Below are positions 1 through 8,219 of a stretch of DNA of 32,670 nucleotides, piece after piece. Location: positions 1 through 32,670 of the forward strand of contig JASJDF010000005.1 in assembly GCA_030065715.1 (NCBI GenBank), given 5' to 3'. A program made the translations under genes and the position numbers. The notes under the pieces are model-generated. The model ran no database searches, had not been told where the DNA came from, and saw only the letters and a program-made list of their open reading frames with translations. Each line of letters opens with the position of its first letter. Position 1 is the stretch's first letter. Source of the stretch: Xenococcaceae cyanobacterium MO_188.B19. GTDB lineage: Bacteria; Cyanobacteriota; Cyanobacteriia; Cyanobacteriales; Xenococcaceae.

Positions 1-357
1 GAATTATCGGGAGGAATGAAACAAAGAGTTGCGATCGCAAGAGCTTTAGCAACTAATCCCAAAATACTCTTAATGGATGAACCTTTTGGCGCATTAGATA
101 TTCAAACTAAAGAAAATATGCAGCAATTTTTATTAGATGTTTGGCATAAAACTGGCTGTACTATTTTAATGATTACTCACGATGTTCAAGAAGCAGTATT
201 TTTATCCCAAAGGATTTATGTACTTTCTGCAAGACCAGGTAGGGTAAAAGAGGAAATAACAATAGATTTACCTTTTGACCGTGACTATACTATTAAACGA
301 GAAGCTTTATTTTATGAACAATCTGATAAAATCAGAGACTTACTTAGGAGTTGCTAA
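1..357 (+). CDS. ABC transporter ATP-binding protein, NitT/TauT (nitrate/sulfonate/bicarbonate) type, 5'-truncated by window edge
   Basis: Frame is open from base 1: ELSGGMKQRVAIARALATNPKILLMDEPFGALD (ABC signature and Walker B), then MITHDVQEAVFLSQRIYVLSARPGRV. Confidence 0.92.
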   Translation, partial: ELSGGMKQRVAIARALATNPKILLMDEPFGALDIQTKENMQQFLLDVWHKTGCTILMITHDVQEAVFLSQRIYVLSARPGRVKEEITIDLPFDRDYTIKREALFYEQSDKIRDLLRSC

Positions 358-364
358 TTATTGT

Positions 365-736
365 TTAATCTGAAATTTGAAAAGCATTTTCTAGATAATC
401 TCTAATAATTAAGGAATTATTTTGATATCCAACTAAAGCTACGTCAAAGCGACAATAAAATTCTGCTAAGTGAGGGTAAGTAGCCAGAAATCGTTGGGCG
501 GTTCGGTAGATTTTTTGTTGTTTTGTTGAGGAAATTGCTTTTAAACCCCCTTCATCCCAATTGCCCTTACTGCGAGTTTTAACTTCAACAAAAACTAGAG
601 TATTACTGGGTTGATATTTGGCAATAAGATCTATCTCCCCCCAACGACAACGCCAACGACAGTGGATAACTTCGTATCCTTGAGACTTAAGCCATTCTGC
701 TACAATCTGCTCTCCTAATTCGCCAAGGGTTGCCAT
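365..736 (-). CDS. yraN: YraN/UPF0102 family endonuclease-like protein
   Basis: GELGEQIVAEWLKSQGYEVIHCRWRCRWGEIDLIA...LVFVEVKTRS: the typical UPF0102 G.xGE..A..L...GY and E-DLI-VFVEVK motifs. Confidence 0.93.
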   Translation of the reverse strand: MATLGELGEQIVAEWLKSQGYEVIHCRWRCRWGEIDLIAKYQPSNTLVFVEVKTRSKGNWDEGGLKAISSTKQQKIYRTAQRFLATYPHLAEFYCRFDVALVGYQNNSLIIRDYLENAFQISD

Positions 737-791
737 TTACATTTAACATTTAACATTTAAAGATTTATTATTTAACATAAGTCGGAATTAG

Positions 792-1304
792 TTGAGAAAT
801 ATGAACTATTACCAGAAAATAAGCTTAATAATTACTAGAAGTATTTTATCTTGTCTAATTGTAGTAATCGCAATTAGCAATTGGATTACACCAGCTTTTG
901 CTATTGACTATAATAAACAAACCTTAACGAACCAAGACTTTTCCCATCAAGAATTGACTGATGCTAGTTTCGATCATAGTAACTTACGAGGTAGCGATTT
1001 TAGTGGGTCAAATGTCCAAGGAGTGCGCTTTTTTGGCGCGAATTTAGCAGGGGTTAATTTTGAGGGTGCAGACATGAGATATGCAGATTTAGAATCGACT
1101 CGCATGACTCGTGCTAATTTGAAAAATGCCATCCTAGAAGGAGCATATATGACCAATACAATGCTAGAGGGAGCAAATATTGAAGGAGCAGACTTTACTG
1201 ATGCTCTTTTACGTCCTGTTACCGAAGAAATGCTCTGTGAAATGGCAACTGGAACTAATCCTACTACAGGTAGGGATACTAAAGATACTTTGTTCTGTCC
1301 TTAA
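792..1304 (+). CDS. Secreted pentapeptide-repeat protein
   Basis: N-terminal hydrophobic signal, then A(D/N)LxX pentapeptides ([37 protein letters not shown]...). Confidence 0.92.
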   Translation: MRNMNYYQKISLIITRSILSCLIVVIAISNWITPAFAIDYNKQTLTNQDFSHQELTDASFDHSNLRGSDFSGSNVQGVRFFGANLAGVNFEGADMRYADLESTRMTRANLKNAILEGAYMTNTMLEGANIEGADFTDALLRPVTEEMLCEMATGTNPTTGRDTKDTLFCP

Positions 1305-1391
1305 TTTTAAAGGGTACTCAGTAGCTCTACTTTGTTAAATATAAAATCTTGAGAACAGGCTTTAGGTATTAGGGTTTAGGTGTTAGGTGTT

Positions 1392-1495
1392 ATATCAAAT
1401 CACTTTAGATATGCTGTACATTAATCTCCCTAATCTCCCTAGTCCTCCTTGTCTCCCCATCAATCATCTGTAGCAAATTTAAAGGTAAATAATAT
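1392..1495. repeat. Imperfect inverted-repeat intergenic element of the ATATYAAATYACTnnAnnTTGCTACA family
   Basis: Left ATATCAAATCACTTTAGATATGCTGTACA; right TGTAGCAAATTTAAAGGTAAATAATAT is an imperfect inverted copy. The ends resemble repeats at 17868 and 24766. Confidence 0.4.
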
Positions 1496-1700
1496 TAGGT
1501 GTTAGGTTGTAGGGGAAATTTAAGTTATTACTGGTACTTACTACCTACTGCCTAACCTACAACTAAGTATTTAGTTACTTCGGCGAATTATTATTAGATA
1601 AACTCTTTAGAAAATGTCAAGGATCGAGATCACAGTCAATCTGTGTTTTGATAGACCACACTGTAAATAAAGTGTGTCCATATTGTCAATCTTATAATTA

Positions 1701-3137
1701 ATGAAGTTTTTATTATTAAAAACCCTTTTAATACGCCGTGGTAGAGATGATGAGGGATTTGTTGTTCCAGTAGTTATCTCACTGGGATTAATTATGGTTC
1801 TTTTAGGCACCTTTAGTATTGTTAAATCCAGTGATGAGAATCTAAATGCTATTACTCAAAGATCCACATCCATAGCTTTAGCAGCAGCAGAGACTGGTAT
1901 TGCTCAATACCAACAGCTACTAAGTAGAAATAGAGCTATCGCAGTGTATAGTGATTCAGACTGGATAGATTCAAATCTGAATAATCTTAATCTTTGTAAT
2001 ACTAATACTGAAATTACTAATGCAATAAATAGTAATAATTTTAAAAACGTAGTTACTAGCACCAGTACCTATGATGATTTAGGACAATATAAGCTAGTAA
2101 GCTATCAATATCTTAATGGAGCTACTGGTGCAACAGTCGTCCCAGGAACAAATCCTAATAACGATACAATTGGAAGACTAATAGTTGAAGGTAGGGCTAA
2201 TTCAAACGATACTGGCGGTACAAGAATTCAAGTCGATATTCCTATTCGCCGAGAAGCTCCAAAATTAACTGACTTAGACCCAGCACTTTGGATTGACAGT
2301 ACAAGTGTAACAAATATTGGCGGTGATAATCTTATAGTTGGCAAAGATAATAATAATAATAGAGACCTGACGGATGTAGGAGATGGTTACAACAGTATTA
2401 TCTTTTCTAATCCTGCCACAGTAAGCAGTGGTTGTAATGTACCGACTGGTCTTAATCAGCCTAATAATGGTATCAATGTTAATAGTGAGAAAGTATTTTC
2501 TATCCCATATAGCTTTCCAAATACCCCAGCAGAGCCATCAAAATATATAAAAACTAACTCTAATAACCTAAATGAATTGATGGCAGCAGGAGGAAAACTT
2601 CCATCTGCTCTTGGTCAGGATATTGACAATGCTAAGGATACTAATAATATCTACCATTACGTTATTGATGGAAACCTTACTCTAACAAGCGATCTTAGAG
2701 TGAATTCTGGAACAAGGATTATGCTGTATGTCTGTGGTGATATTACTATTGACAATAGTGCAGGAACAATCAATATCAACAAAAACGCTCTAACTAATAC
2801 ATCATCTAATTTAGAAATTTATGGTAATAATACTGCTATAAGTTATTCTTTTTGTGATGCTGCTGATAAAACTAGAATAATCAGTTTTACAGGAGGAGGA
2901 ATAACTAATATTGAAGCCTTAATTCATGCTCCTGATGCAACCATAAGAATAGCAAGTGACGAGACTATTAGGGTAATTGGGGCTATCTGGGTTGATGACT
3001 GGAACGATAGTAGCTCTGGTTCAACAGTTACCGTTACTTCTGATACTGACAGTCATCAAGAGTATTTGAGTAGAGCCAGTTTTGTTATGCCTACTCTCAG
3101 TAATGCTACTGAGTGGAAAACAATTGTGATTCCCTAA
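1701..3137 (+). CDS. PilX-like / HpsA-like pilus-associated membrane protein
   Basis: N-terminal DDEGFVVPVVISLGLIMVLLGTFSIVKSSDENLNAITQRSTSIALAAAETGIAQY: PilX-type TM helix and the AAAETG motif. First gene of a four-gene pseudopilin cluster. Confidence 0.65.
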   Translation: MKFLLLKTLLIRRGRDDEGFVVPVVISLGLIMVLLGTFSIVKSSDENLNAITQRSTSIALAAAETGIAQYQQLLSRNRAIAVYSDSDWIDSNLNNLNLCNTNTEITNAINSNNFKNVVTSTSTYDDLGQYKLVSYQYLNGATGATVVPGTNPNNDTIGRLIVEGRANSNDTGGTRIQVDIPIRREAPKLTDLDPALWIDSTSVTNIGGDNLIVGKDNNNNRDLTDVGDGYNSIIFSNPATVSSGCNVPTGLNQPNNGINVNSEKVFSIPYSFPNTPAEPSKYIKTNSNNLNELMAAGGKLPSALGQDIDNAKDTNNIYHYVIDGNLTLTSDLRVNSGTRIMLYVCGDITIDNSAGTININKNALTNTSSNLEIYGNNTAISYSFCDAADKTRIISFTGGGITNIEALIHAPDATIRIASDETIRVIGAIWVDDWNDSSSGSTVTVTSDTDSHQEYLSRASFVMPTLSNATEWKTIVIP

Positions 3138-3154
3138 CTTCAATAATTTTATTT

Positions 3155-3709
3155 ATGTCAATATCTTACAAACTAACTAAATTTAATCGCAAAACTTCTC
3201 GTAAAGATCGAGGTTTCACCTTGATGGAAGTTATTGTTGCTACCCTGATTACTTTTTTGTTTCTAGCTGGCTCTCTACAAGCTATTGTTTTAGCCACTTT
3301 CATTAGAGTACAAGCTCAAGAAAAACAGCTTTCCAATCAGCTAATTCAAGAAGACATAGAAGCACTTCAATCTACAGCAGAAAATTTAGCACGAAATGAT
3401 AGTCTTTGTTCCGCTAATACTCTTGCTAATGGATATGCTCAAGCATTAATCACTGCATACTCTGGAAATACATATCAATTAGATGAACCTTTTTTCGGTT
3501 ATACAATGCGCCTACATCGAGATTATCTAGGTGATGGTCGTTTAATAGATGGCACAACTGGAAACACAACAGATATAGCAGAAAGTACTCCTCCCCATAG
3601 AGTTCTTAAAGTAAGATATGTTACCCAATCAGTTAAAAATGGCACAACAAAAGACGTTACCGAACATTATGTTGAAGTTATCCCTAGTGCAGCTTTGCAA
3701 TGTCCCTAA
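3155..3709 (+). CDS. Prepilin-type cleavage/methylation protein, PilV/HpsB-like pseudopilin
   Basis: RGFTLMEVIVATLITFLFLAGSLQAIVLATFIRVQAQ prepilin class III signal. The start at 3155 (MSISYKL) fits better than the track's 3113, which overlaps the upstream gene. Confidence 0.8.
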   Translation: MSISYKLTKFNRKTSRKDRGFTLMEVIVATLITFLFLAGSLQAIVLATFIRVQAQEKQLSNQLIQEDIEALQSTAENLARNDSLCSANTLANGYAQALITAYSGNTYQLDEPFFGYTMRLHRDYLGDGRLIDGTTGNTTDIAESTPPHRVLKVRYVTQSVKNGTTKDVTEHYVEVIPSAALQCP

Positions 3710-4193
3710 AAAAAATAGTGGCTTTACTCTACTTGAGATGCTAATTACCGTAATAGTGATTGGTGTATTATCGGCTATAATAGCCCCAAATTTAATAGGT
3801 TTATACAACCAAAATCAAGTTAGAGATGCTTTATCACAAGTAGAAAGTTCATTAAAAGAAGCTCAAAGACAAGCGATTAAAAACAGCAAAACTTGTACAG
3901 TTACTTTTAATAGAATAGATAAAACTATAACTGGTACACCTAATGGTTGTTTGTTAAGCACTAGAACTTTAAATAATTCTGTTACTCTTACTACTAATGA
4001 AGCTTCTCCTCCTGATATATTTGATCTTGCTTTTTCCTATAAAGGGAATTACGGAGGTTTAGGAAAAACAATTATTGTTTCAGGAAATAATAGTAGCGAA
4101 AAAAAATGTCTTGCTATTACTAGTGGAATAGGAATTATGAGAACAGGGGAATTTGTTGGTAATATTCCTGGTGGTAATTGCCAAAAGAAATAA
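3669..4193 (+). CDS. GspH/FimT-like prepilin (start uncertain; overlaps the upstream gene)
   Basis: NSGFTLLEMLITVIVIGVLSAIIAPNLIGLYNQNQVRDALSQVESSLKEAQRQAIKNSK. Track start is 3618; ATG at 3669 gives a short leader (MLKLSLVQLCNVPKKNSG|FTLLEM). Confidence 0.8.
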   Translation: MLKLSLVQLCNVPKKNSGFTLLEMLITVIVIGVLSAIIAPNLIGLYNQNQVRDALSQVESSLKEAQRQAIKNSKTCTVTFNRIDKTITGTPNGCLLSTRTLNNSVTLTTNEASPPDIFDLAFSYKGNYGGLGKTIIVSGNNSSEKKCLAITSGIGIMRTGEFVGNIPGGNCQKK

Positions 4194-4404
4194 ACTCAAC
4201 TGATATTCAAGGTTAATTTGAAATTAATTATCTGAAAGCAGCAACAAGTTAATAATATCTTTACTTACAATAATCTGAAAATCAATAATTATACTGATTT
4301 AAAAAATCAACAAAAGAAATAAAATTATACTTAAAAACAAGATTGTAAACTGTTTTTAAGTAATTTTTCAATTGCTAAATTTTAAATTATTTTACATATA
4401 AAAA

Positions 4405-5970
4405 ATGAACTTATATCAATTTTATAAAATAAGAAATCAATCTAAAAAGTCAAATGGCTTCACTTTAACAGAATTATTGGTCGGAGCATTAATAAGTACT
4501 ATTGTTATTGGTGGTGCTGGTTGGGGCTTGATGCAGATGTTGAATGTCACCCTAGATAATAGCGACCAGACTGAAAGAAGAGCCGAAATCAACCGTGCAA
4601 TGGATTTTGTTTCTGATGAAATTAGAAGAGCTAAGAGAGTTTGGACTAACTATCCAGATTATACAGATTCTCCAGGAAACGCAGATGTAGCAAACTCAAC
4701 CACTGTACTTGAACTACAAATTCCTGATGTTGATGGTGATGGTGATGATGAATTTATCGCCTATTACATAAAAGAATCACCTAATATAAGTTCTAATTGG
4801 CGTGGACCTCAAGCTTTATATCGTCTTGGACCACCTCTTGATGCAGATGGAGAATACTCTATTAATTCCTCAACTGGATTTTTAAATGCAAGAACTCCTA
4901 GTATCTTAATAGATAGTTTGCAAAAAAGGACTACCCCAGGTTGTGCGGGAACAATGTTTCCTACCCCTATTAGTGGAGAAGTTCCTGGTTTCGCTGTTTG
5001 TTTAGAGAACTCAATGACAATTCCAGACGTTGATAGTGATGGTTTAGATGAAACCGCTTATGAAACTGCTCATCTATTCTTCAGTGGCGTATTTGATTCT
5101 GATGCAGGTAGTGAAACCTATTTAGCCGACTCGAAAACTTTTGCTAGAGTCGATGATGATGTAACTACCGCAGCTATTATTGATAAAGGCTCAAGTTTTA
5201 CTGGCACTCTTGGGGGTTCTTGTTCCGTTAGTGGGAGCAGTCTTAGTTGTACAAACGATACGATTGTATCAGTCCGTTCTTTAGGTAGTGTTTATGCCTG
5301 TGACACTAGTACCAATTGGAAAATGAAAACTGAAATTAAGATTGGAACACTTGATGCCAGTGGAAATATTACAGACAATAGTCCTGATATTCTAGATGAT
5401 AATACAACTTCACAAATAGTTAATCTATCAGGAGGTGATTCTATAGAGGTGACATCAGACCCTTATCTCGGAAATAGTTGGACTAATCCAGATACATCAG
5501 CAGAAGATAACTGCTTAAACTCTTCCGATCCTGTGAGCAGTAAAAACAACGTTCAGGTCTCAGTTCTTGATATTACAAGTAATACTTTTTCTTATAAAGA
5601 TGGGTACACTGATGAAAATAATAACCAACAAGATTCTGTGTTTAAAATTCTGGATGATGAAGGTTTAGTGCTAACTAAAGCACAAATTATTAATGGCAAT
5701 AATAGTCAATTTCAAATACAGGATGATGGAATAAATATAACTATTAGTGAATTACAGGATGATGGCAGTTACGCGGTAACAACAGACTATGAGATTAAAG
5801 AAATAAACGGAACAGACTACCTTGTCAAATCTAATGGTGAGTACGTATTGAACGTTGAGAAAAATCAACAAGTTTTTCTATATCTTGTTGAAATTGGTCA
5901 GGATAATCCTAGCTCATCTGGTTTTGATCAACAAGATAATGTTGTTTTAGTTGTTGCTGAATCTCAATAG
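4405..5970 (+). CDS. PilW/HpsC-like pseudopilin with long acidic C-terminal domain
   Basis: SNGFTLTELLVGALISTIVIGGAGWGLMQM prepilin signal; PilW-type EINRAMDFVSDEIRRAKRVW; Asp-rich DVDGDGDDE and DVDSDGLDE loops. Confidence 0.75.
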   Translation: MNLYQFYKIRNQSKKSNGFTLTELLVGALISTIVIGGAGWGLMQMLNVTLDNSDQTERRAEINRAMDFVSDEIRRAKRVWTNYPDYTDSPGNADVANSTTVLELQIPDVDGDGDDEFIAYYIKESPNISSNWRGPQALYRLGPPLDADGEYSINSSTGFLNARTPSILIDSLQKRTTPGCAGTMFPTPISGEVPGFAVCLENSMTIPDVDSDGLDETAYETAHLFFSGVFDSDAGSETYLADSKTFARVDDDVTTAAIIDKGSSFTGTLGGSCSVSGSSLSCTNDTIVSVRSLGSVYACDTSTNWKMKTEIKIGTLDASGNITDNSPDILDDNTTSQIVNLSGGDSIEVTSDPYLGNSWTNPDTSAEDNCLNSSDPVSSKNNVQVSVLDITSNTFSYKDGYTDENNNQQDSVFKILDDEGLVLTKAQIINGNNSQFQIQDDGINITISELQDDGSYAVTTDYEIKEINGTDYLVKSNGEYVLNVEKNQQVFLYLVEIGQDNPSSSGFDQQDNVVLVVAESQ

Positions 5971-6014
5971 TTACTTTGGATTACCATAAACCTGAAAGAA
6001 TTTATCTATACCAA

Positions 6015-6255
6015 GGCTTTATAAGCTGCGAGGGTTTTTTGTGCTGTTTTTTGCCAAGAAAATTATTGGTCTTGCTGTTTTCCTTTCTCTATTAATTCTT
6101 GATGTAATAATTGATCGCTAATCACTTTACATATTGCTTCTGCTAATTGTATTGGCTGATTGGGATCGATTGTTAAGTCTACATTTCCTGCTACTTCTGG
6201 TAATGAAGAAACATTAGAAGTAACTACTGGAGTGCCGAGAGTCATTGCTTCTAAT
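6015..6255 (-). pseudogene. C-terminal fragment of a glycosyltransferase (partial duplicate of the GT at 8237-9397)
   Basis: MTLGTPVVTSNVSSLPEVAGNVDLTIDPNQPIQLAEAICKVI... near-identical to the GT C-terminus. In-frame TAA replaces a Gln codon (QDQ*FSWQKTAQKTLAAYKAL); homology stops abruptly near 6255. Confidence 0.88.
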
Positions 6256-6288
6256 AATCTAGCTACAATGGTTTGTGTCGAGTAAATA

Positions 6289-6581
6289 AGACGTGAAGTT
6301 TAAAATTCTGCTTCGGAACGAGTTTCATGAACATAATTTAGGCATTATTCAATAGACTTGTTGGGTAATAAGAGTTGAAACGTCTGAAAAGCTTATCCTA
6401 TAAGGCTTAGGGATATTTTCAATCAAAAATCGCTGAATGCTTTGATAGACAAGAGTTTCGTCCATTTTTTTGAGTTAATTCCCAACAAGTCTAATATCTT
6501 CTCCTTGCCATTTTCTTGTATGTTTGAGTAAATGTTGGGCTTTTTTTCCTCTTTTAATGGGGGGAAGTTTACGTAATAAAG
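6289..6581 (-). pseudogene. Remnant of an antitoxin-like gene homologous to 7715-7975, interrupted by a MITE-like element
   Basis: 6289-6353 plus 6496-6581 (151 bp) align end to end with 7704-7854 (151 bp). GAA to TAA nonsense (DI E*CLNYVHETRSEAEF) and a 5' truncation. Confidence 0.85.
6354..6492. mobile_element. MITE-like insertion, 139 bp, with 12-bp TIRs and a 3-bp (AAT) target duplication
   Basis: Left end AGACTTGTTGGG; right end CCCAACAAGTCT. Flanked by AAT at 6351-6353 and 6493-6495. The intact homologue at 7704-7854 has a single AAT and no insert. Confidence 0.88.
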
Positions 6582-6606
6582 CAAATCCGTTGAGGTAGAG
6601 AGTATT

Positions 6607-6873
6607 TTACTTTTCCCAAAAGCTTTTATTCCGAAATAATTTAACTAATTTTGGGTCTGGCTTATGATCTGTACAAAACAAATATTCGTAGTCTACTTCG
6701 TCTAAGATGTAGAGTGTCTGATCTAAAATAGTGCGCTCTGCTTCCTTATAGGAAGTCTCAATCATAAATTCAGTACAAGATTTTCCTTGAAGCCTAGCTG
6801 CTTCGTCAATCAAATTTTTCCTACTCTCATCAATTCTCAGATTAATTACTTTTTGCTTGTGTGTAGTTGCCAT
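6607..6873 (-). CDS. DUF1778/TacA-type antitoxin, apparently without an adjacent GNAT toxin
   Basis: KVINLRIDESRKNLIDEAARLQGKSCTEFMIETSYKEAERTILDQTLYILDEVDYEYL: ribbon-helix-helix and the DUF1778 C-terminal pattern. Confidence 0.75.
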   Translation of the reverse strand: MATTHKQKVINLRIDESRKNLIDEAARLQGKSCTEFMIETSYKEAERTILDQTLYILDEVDYEYLFCTDHKPDPKLVKLFRNKSFWEK

Positions 6874-6895
6874 ATTATGATTATTATTTCTGTTT

Positions 6896-6920
6896 TATAC
6901 AACATATTGTATACATATAC
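6896..6920. promoter_or_regulatory. Candidate autoregulatory operator: overlapping palindromes upstream of the DUF1778 antitoxin
   Basis: TATACAA-CATA-TTGTATA (6896-6913) overlapping GTATA-CA-TATAC (6909-6920), 23-47 bp upstream of the start codon. Confidence 0.5.
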
Positions 6921-7091
6921 AAAATAAGAATTATGAGAGTATTCACGCTTGATTGATAAAAGATTTTCTTCGAGCGAAACTTTAGTAGTAGTTATTATTA
7001 TTGGTACTATAATAGCGATCGCTATACTAAATTTATTAATTTTATTAAGCTGTAATAGACTTAAATGAAGCATTAGAAAAAATACACAGCA

Positions 7092-7316
7092 ATGGAAATT
7101 TTACAACTCACAACAGAAATTGATGACAGTGGACAGTTAAAGATCAATCTGCCCACTAATTTAGAGGTGGGAAAAGTGGATGTAGTAGTAATTGTTAATC
7201 CCGTCACAGAGAAAGATAAAAAACAGAAATCCTATGATTTTTCTGATTTAGTAGGAAAACTTAGCTGGCAGGGAGACGCGGTAGCAGCACAGAGACAATT
7301 AAGAGATGAGTGGTAA
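7092..7316 (+). CDS. VapB-like antitoxin
   Basis: 74 aa, MEILQLTTEIDDSGQLKINLPTNLEVGKVDVVVIV (AbrB-like/cyanobacterial antitoxin style). Overlaps the start of the PIN gene (GATGAGTGGTAA). Confidence 0.75.
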   Translation: MEILQLTTEIDDSGQLKINLPTNLEVGKVDVVVIVNPVTEKDKKQKSYDFSDLVGKLSWQGDAVAAQRQLRDEW

Positions 7317-7683
7317 TCGTTATTTATTGGATACCAATGCTATTATTGCTCTGCTGCAAAAAGACCCCAACTTAATTAGATTGCTTCAAAGTGCAGAGTG
7401 GGTTGGTATTTCTGTAATTAGTCAAATTGAATTTTTAGCTTTTTCTGGCTTAAGTGAAGCAGATAGACAGCTTTTTGAACAATTTTTACTAAGAGTAGAA
7501 ATTATCGATTTATCGAGTCACAATAGAATCCTCCTCAAACAAATCATTTCAATTCGCCAACAATATCGTTTGAAACTACCTGATGCCATTATTTCTGCGA
7601 TGGCAGTACAAAATTTGGCAAAATTAGTAACTCGCGATGTTCAATTAAATAGGGTTACTGAATTAACAGTTGTTGATTGGTAG
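7306..7683 (+). CDS. PIN-domain toxin, VapC-like
   Basis: RYLLDTNAIIALLQKDP ... GISVISQIEFLAF ... LKLPDAIISAMAV: canonical PIN D/E/D motifs. Confidence 0.92.
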   Translation: MSGNRYLLDTNAIIALLQKDPNLIRLLQSAEWVGISVISQIEFLAFSGLSEADRQLFEQFLLRVEIIDLSSHNRILLKQIISIRQQYRLKLPDAIISAMAVQNLAKLVTRDVQLNRVTELTVVDW

Positions 7684-7714
7684 AGTGTTTAATGTATCAC
7701 ATCAGACGTGAAGT

Positions 7715-7975
7715 TTAAAATTCTGCTTCGGAACCAGTTTCACGAACATAATTTAGGCATTCTTCAATATCTTCTCCTTGCCATTTTTTTGTATGTTTGA
7801 GTAAATCTTGGGCTTTTTTTCCTCTTTTAATGGGGGGGAGTTTACGTAATAAAGATGAATCTTTAGGTTTGTTTATTTGGATAGAGTCAAGAAAATAACT
7901 TACAATTTTCAGTATGTCAGGAGATAATTTATCTAATTGATTATCAATCTTTTGGCGCAATTCAGCATTATTCAT
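7715..7975 (-). CDS. Small antitoxin-like protein (DUF2281-like), orphan
   Basis: 86 aa, MNNAELRQKIDNQLDKLSPDILKIVSYFLDSIQ...; size and composition match cyanobacterial TA antitoxins; no toxin ORF adjacent on the same strand. Confidence 0.5.
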   Translation of the reverse strand: MNNAELRQKIDNQLDKLSPDILKIVSYFLDSIQINKPKDSSLLRKLPPIKRGKKAQDLLKHTKKWQGEDIEECLNYVRETGSEAEF

Positions 7976-8219
7976 ATTTACCTCATTTAAAATAGCTATA
8001 GTATTGGCAATACTAATTCTAAAATTTACATATCAGTAGGAATCATTCATGAACATCATTTTTTAATAAACCACAGAGAACACAGAGAGCTTTGGGTTGG
8101 GTGTTTGAGGTTGATGGTTGTGGTTGAGAGGTTCTTTTTGAGTATTGATGATTAGGGGTTTGAGTTTTTCACAAATCAATTGTAGTAGTTATTATTTATT
8201 ATGATAACTGCCAACAATC

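Noticed and set aside
974-1156. Minus-strand ORF antisense to the pentapeptide-repeat gene
   Set aside because: Shadow ORF of a repetitive coding sequence; no recognisable domain.
1693-1701. TATAAT directly before the ATG of the PilX-like gene as a leaderless promoter
   Set aside because: The expected TSS would fall after the A of ATG and no convincing -35 exists; likely AT-rich coincidence.
1607-1810. Minus-strand 67-aa ORF at the pilin operon start
   Set aside because: Overlaps the real PilX-like start and palindromic upstream DNA; no coding signature.
6846-7073. 75-aa minus-strand ORF between DUF1778 and VapB
   Set aside because: Low-complexity AT-rich translation (IIVPIIITTTK...), overlaps the antitoxin promoter and start.
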